DNA from: an uncultured Verrucomicrobiota bacterium
GTDB lineage: Bacteria; Verrucomicrobiota; Kiritimatiellia; RFP12; UBA1067
Assembly: GCA_937901395.1 (NCBI GenBank)
Contig: CALCDB010000200.1
Coordinates: 1 to 7,447 of the forward strand
Direction: 5' to 3'
Length of the DNA stretch: 7,447 bases
The translations under genes were made by a program, and so were the position numbers. Under the pieces are notes generated by a model that made no database searches, was not told the origin of the DNA, and worked only from the letters and a program-made list of their open reading frames with translations. Shown in pieces: positions 4,902 to 7,447 of the stretch (within the stretch, counting starts at the first letter, position 1; each line of letters starts with the position of its first letter).

Positions 4902-6352
4902 TTTATTCTCTTCACCCATAGCATTTTCAACCTTCCACCTCCAACTTGATATCCTCTCAACCTCATCTCATCCATCACCACTCCCAAGAATACCATCGAC
5001 CACTGAAATCCGCCGCCTCCTGACATTGAAAAGAGCGTAAATTCACCTAAATTTGTAACATGAAGAATAGTAAACATTAATAGCGCACAATAATATTTCA
5101 TTCGTTTCATTTTAATTCCAACCGCAAGCGCAAAGCAAACATAAACAATAAACCCAACTACACCGCCTTCCTGCAATACTGCCGTAATCCACACTCCCTT
5201 CTCGACTGGCGCTGATATAGGAATGCCGCCAGAATTTCCCATCCTGATAACCAACATCTCATCTACTTGAAATCCATTCCCTAACATTGGCTTCTTTTTA
5301 AAATCATCCAATGCCACATCAATCAATGCTTGACGCGATGAGATAGTATTTTCAAAAGTCACATCTTCAGTAGCAACATCTCCAGATCTCTTTAAGGCGT
5401 ACCCCATAATCGCATCTTGAACATTAGGGCTACACAAAGCAATCGTCATTAATAAAACGATTATACCCGAAGACCAAGTTACAACCTTTCCGCGCCATCT
5501 ACCTCTCACGTTCTTTTCACCCATAAATAACATCAACACAGCAACACATCCAACTAGAAATGTTCCCATTGCCGTTCTACTTGAAGTAGAATAAATCAAA
5601 TATGGAACGCAAAGCAGTAACGATCCGTAAAGTCCATCAAACTTTCTTATTGCAAACAACATATCAGCAATTAACAATGAACTAATAGTTGCAACAATTG
5701 GACCTAACGATTGCGACTGATTCGTCATCCCCTTAAATAAGCTATTAATCTCCTGCCCAGCTTTTATTGCTTCCTCATATTCTGCACCCGACAATTGCCC
5801 AATCGCTGGAAATGGTATAAGCGCCATTGAACCAAATATAAGCAATATCGCAAAGGCAAGAAATACACTTCGAATTTTCCGTGCATCGCCAAAACGATTT
5901 TGCACCACCGAATTCGCAATTCCTAACAACGCCAAAAATATAGTGAAAAAAAGAAAAATCTTCAAATACGATACCATCGGCCACCACCCAGTTGCTGATG
6001 GTATAATCATATATACGATATAAATAAAAATACCCGACAATCCTACCAGAACTCTATTCTTCCTTTGCCCAATAAATTGTGGCAGGCTCATAATTCCAAC
6101 CACCATCAATGATGCTCGTTGAATATAGCCATACAACGATCCTTTAGGAATGAAAAACGAGTTGATACTTACAGAAATTGTAAGAAACATTAACCAAAAC
6201 AACTGTGTCTCCGCCTTCTTTCGAATAAATGCAAAAACAAGAAACGGAAACGCCAACCCTATCATCACCCCTTGCGAAAACTTACATAGCATCATCATTA
6301 CCGCAATAACGACAAGGCATTTCCACAAATATTTAACATCGTATTGTTTCAT
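4898..6352 (-). CDS. wzy: O-antigen polymerase / ligase family protein (Wzy-like)
   Basis: A polytopic inner-membrane protein that would join undecaprenyl-linked repeat units at the periplasmic face. It has roughly twelve hydrophobic segments over 484 residues. Diagnostic of the Wzy_C/O-antigen ligase superfamily are STSSRTAMGTFLVG at 255-268, then the large periplasmic loop with TISSRQALIDVALDDFKKKP at 336-355 followed by LGNGF. The loop ends with EKGVWITAVLQEGGVVGF at 384-401, and LGEFTLFSMSGGGGFQW at 435-451 comes just before the last membrane span. WaaL-type ligases share the fold, but the context of glycosyltransferases and acetyltransferases favours polymerase. The start overlaps the deacetylase stop as ATGA with only a weak ribosome site, so translational coupling is likely. 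GC is low (one line at about 23%), the lowest in the window. The C-terminal tail is basic and low complexity (VGGGRLKMLWVKRIK). Confidence 0.88.
   Translation of the reverse strand: MKQYDVKYLWKCLVVIAVMMMLCKFSQGVMIGLAFPFLVFAFIRKKAETQLFWLMFLTISVSINSFFIPKGSLYGYIQRASLMVVGIMSLPQFIGQRKNRVLVGLSGIFIYIVYMIIPSATGWWPMVSYLKIFLFFTIFLALLGIANSVVQNRFGDARKIRSVFLAFAILLIFGSMALIPFPAIGQLSGAEYEEAIKAGQEINSLFKGMTNQSQSLGPIVATISSLLIADMLFAIRKFDGLYGSLLLCVPYLIYSTSSRTAMGTFLVGCVAVLMLFMGEKNVRGRWRGKVVTWSSGIIVLLMTIALCSPNVQDAIMGYALKRSGDVATEDVTFENTISSRQALIDVALDDFKKKPMLGNGFQVDEMLVIRMGNSGGIPISAPVEKGVWITAVLQEGGVVGFIVYVCFALAVGIKMKRMKYYCALLMFTILHVTNLGEFTLFSMSGGGGFQWSMVFLGVVMDEMRLRGYQVGGGRLKMLWVKRIK
4927..4947. repeat. Three degenerate heptamers at the wzy 3' end
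   Basis: The plus strand reads TCAACCT, TCCACCT, CCAACTT in exact period 7. The tract encodes the tail QVGGGRLK of the polymerase, after the last membrane span, and lies just upstream of the acyltransferase start. It belongs to the same repeat style as the arrays in the deacetylase gene. Confidence 0.45.
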
Positions 6353-7137
6353 TTCTCAGCCCCATCTACTTTATGCATCTTTAAATACCGCTTCTTAAAT
6401 ATCTCCATCCCTCCATTGAGCACCGCCTTAAAGCCCATAACTCCAAGATCTTGCACTAAACACCTCGGTTGCACATACCCTCCCCCTTCATCTTCACCTT
6501 CACCTAAATTACCCGGATAGCTCGCATACACCTTCTTATACCCCGCCTCTTTACATCTCCTAATTACATCGTCGCTAAAATTCCCCACTGGAAAGCATAG
6601 TTCATCAACTTTACACTTTACACTTTCACTTTTAAGTTCGCGATTAATCGCTTCCTTTGAAGCGATTAATTCGCGTTCGTACCACTCCTCCGTCCGCTCC
6701 TCCTTCGGTGACTCATCAATCATCGGCCCCGCAAGCGTCTGATGACTCCACGTATGGCACTGAAAATCAATCCCATACTCCCTATTCAGCACCCTTATCT
6801 CATCCCACGTCAAATACCCTGGCTGCCCGACAAGTCGAGGAGCAACAAACACCTTTACCAGAATCCTACTCCCTAATCCCCACTCCCTAAGCTCTTCTCT
6901 ATAATCATAGAGACCACGGAATCCATCATCAAAACACACCACATCCCCACTACTCCCTACTCCCTTCACCCTACTCCCTAAAATTTTCATGTGCTTAATG
7001 AAAATTTTCTCATCCGTCCCCATCGGTGTCCATCGCTTCCCTATGTCATGGTAGAAAACGACTTTCGGCACAATATCACGACGCAGAATCGACCAACCAA
7101 TGATCATCCACGACTTAACCCAAGTAGCGATCGCCAT
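6349..7137 (-). CDS. Polysaccharide deacetylase (NodB/CE4-like)
   Basis: Probably removes N- or O-acetyl groups from the polysaccharide or its intermediates. Motifs by position from the chosen start: FYHDIG at 28-33; VVCFDDGFRGLYDY at 66-79 (NodB motif 1, with Asp70/Asp71); CHTWSHQTL at 127-135 (motif 2, metal His128 and His132); CFPVGNFSDD at 181-190 (motif 3 position). No signal peptide is clear, though the first 17 residues are moderately hydrophobic. The longest frame begins at a TTG (7149). I chose the ATG at 7137 because GGAG stands 6 nt before it; the adjacent ATG at 7140 is nearly as good. The gene overlaps the upstream GNAT-like gene by about 23 nt and ends in an ATGA overlap with wzy. 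Four simple-repeat tracts, mostly heptameric, lie inside the coding sequence, two of them flanking motif 1. Confidence 0.9.
   Translation of the reverse strand: MAIATWVKSWMIIGWSILRRDIVPKVVFYHDIGKRWTPMGTDEKIFIKHMKILGSRVKGVGSSGDVVCFDDGFRGLYDYREELREWGLGSRILVKVFVAPRLVGQPGYLTWDEIRVLNREYGIDFQCHTWSHQTLAGPMIDESPKEERTEEWYERELIASKEAINRELKSESVKCKVDELCFPVGNFSDDVIRRCKEAGYKKVYASYPGNLGEGEDEGGGYVQPRCLVQDLGVMGFKAVLNGGMEIFKKRYLKMHKVDGAEK
6487..6504. repeat. Hexamer tract in the deacetylase C-terminal part
   Basis: CTTCAT, CTTCAC, CTTCAC follow one another on the plus strand and encode the acidic-glycine loop GEGEDEGG (213-220). Being a multiple of three, copy changes would keep the frame here, unlike the heptamer tracts in the same gene. 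Confidence 0.5.
6602..6636. repeat. Heptamer tract CTTTACA in the deacetylase
   Basis: The plus strand has CTTTACA, CTTTACA, CTTTCAC, TTTTAAG in register from 6609. It encodes KSESVKCKVDE (169-179) directly before motif 3 (CFPVG). The two first units are identical, and the rest drift by a base or two. Confidence 0.7.
6861..6895. repeat. Five degenerate heptamers in the deacetylase (downstream of motif 1)
   Basis: In exact period 7 on the plus strand: GAATCCT, ACTCCCT, AATCCCC, ACTCCCT, AAGCTCT. They encode ELREWGLGSRIL (82-93). The unit ACTCCCT is shared with the tract at 6945-6979. The lengths in between (84 bp start to start) are also a multiple of seven, which could be chance. Confidence 0.75.
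6945..6979. repeat. Five degenerate heptamers in the deacetylase, immediately upstream of catalytic motif 1
   Basis: In exact period 7 on the plus strand: CCCCACT, ACTCCCT, ACTCCCT, TCACCCT, ACTCCCT. Three of the five are identical. They encode LGSRVKGVGSSG (53-64), just before the FDDG catalytic motif. A change of one or two units would frameshift the gene before its active site. Confidence 0.8.
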
Positions 7138-7447
7138 CATATGCTCCAAAGAACCAAGATTTATCTAGAGTATTATTTAATTCTTCCGCAATGGTTTTAT
7201 CCTGAAAGCCATATGCTACCGTATTATATGCGGTCTTCCGCACAAACGGAAGCGCCTTATGTAAGACTTCTTGTCCGAATTCCGGATAGCCAATCGCTTC
7301 AACTAACACGGCCTTTCTATTACATCCGAGATATGTAACAAGCCCTTTGATTAAATCGAGGAGTATCCGCGCATTATTTTCCAATGCTATCCAATCATAA
7401 ACCATCCACCGTCCGGCAGAAATTTCTTTAGCAACGACATACCCCTT
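7115..7447 (-). CDS. GNAT-like N-acetyltransferase, C-terminal part (runs off right edge)
   Basis: The frame is open to the window end, so 110 residues are visible. An ATG at 7405 is internal to the frame and not a convincing start. The visible part begins KGYVVAKEISAGRWMVYDW, which looks like the central strands of a GNAT fold, continues through helices to LDLIKGLVTYLGCNRKAVLVEA, and ends SWFFGAYDGDRYLG. A short tail with W-[FY]-x..DGD is common in GNAT-like proteins coded beside polysaccharide deacetylases in exopolysaccharide loci, as I recall the family. The acetyl-CoA-binding segment is not clearly identifiable. The likely role is acetylation of a sugar amine or another precursor in this pathway, but this is context-based. 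It overlaps the deacetylase start by about 23 nt, so the two are co-transcribed. Confidence 0.6.
   Translation of the reverse strand, partial: KGYVVAKEISAGRWMVYDWIALENNARILLDLIKGLVTYLGCNRKAVLVEAIGYPEFGQEVLHKALPFVRKTAYNTVAYGFQDKTIAEELNNTLDKSWFFGAYDGDRYLG
7144..7147 (-). promoter_or_regulatory. GGAG ribosome binding site that decides the deacetylase start
   Basis: GGAG on the minus strand is 3 nt before the ATG at 7140 and 6 nt before the ATG at 7137. The spacing favours 7137 and argues against the upstream TTG at 7149, which overlaps this site. Confidence 0.5.

Noticed and set aside
4902..4919. Upstream ATG (4919) as the acyltransferase start
   Set aside because: It adds six polar residues before the family signature. 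The 4901 ATG gives the ATGA overlap seen at the other junctions and has GAAGAG at good spacing.
5775..5987. A 70-codon minus-strand frame inside wzy
   Set aside because: It is an out-of-frame shadow of the polymerase gene, with no motif or ribosome site.

Overview
The window holds one minus-strand cell-surface polysaccharide locus, read from right to left. It runs into a GC-rich left end that carries pieces of formylglycine-generating-enzyme-like (SUMF1) secreted proteins. Gene order in the direction of transcription: the C-terminal part of a GNAT-like protein (cut by the right window edge), a polysaccharide deacetylase, a Wzy-type O-antigen polymerase, a membrane acyltransferase-3, a WcaF-like hexapeptide acetyltransferase, a GT4 glycosyltransferase, a GT2 glycosyltransferase, an NAD-dependent epimerase/dehydratase fused to half a SUMF1 domain, and the first 37 codons of a secreted protein that runs off the left edge. 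No tRNA, rRNA, CRISPR array, IS element or plus-strand gene can be supported.

The genes are tightly packed. Four junctions are 4-nt ATGA stop/start overlaps (deacetylase/wzy, wzy/acyltransferase if the internal ATG is used, acetyltransferase/GT4, GT2/epimerase). The GNAT/deacetylase pair overlaps by about 23 nt. The only sizeable gap (2086-2321) is filled largely with degenerate 7-bp tandem repeats. Together the genes would select and link sugars (GT2, GT4, epimerase), acetylate them (acyltransferase-3, WcaF-like enzyme), deacetylate or process them (deacetylase) and polymerise the repeat units (Wzy). The flippase, initiating phosphoglycosyl transferase and export genes are not in the window.

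The most distinctive signal is a set of degenerate heptanucleotide repeats. They occur in the intergenic gap and also inside coding sequence, clearly in the deacetylase and more weakly in wzy, GT4 and the epimerase. They resemble the STRR heptamers known from filamentous cyanobacteria. A separate 43-bp imperfect palindrome sits in frame in the linker between the two lobes of the GT4 enzyme.

The second signal is the chimeric ORF at 131-1288. Its epimerase part lacks the usual C-terminus and continues in frame into the C-terminal half of a SUMF1 domain. Local GC (counted by eye on 60-base lines) rises from about 25-40% in wzy to about 60-70% in the left 800 bases. This fits a low-GC, probably exchanged polysaccharide cassette next to GC-rich chromosome.

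The organism is a Gram-negative bacterium with Wzy-type polysaccharide assembly. The secreted protein beside SUMF1 material and the mosaic GC hint at the PVC superphylum (for example Kiritimatiellota), but this is a weak inference from recalled family resemblance, not proof.
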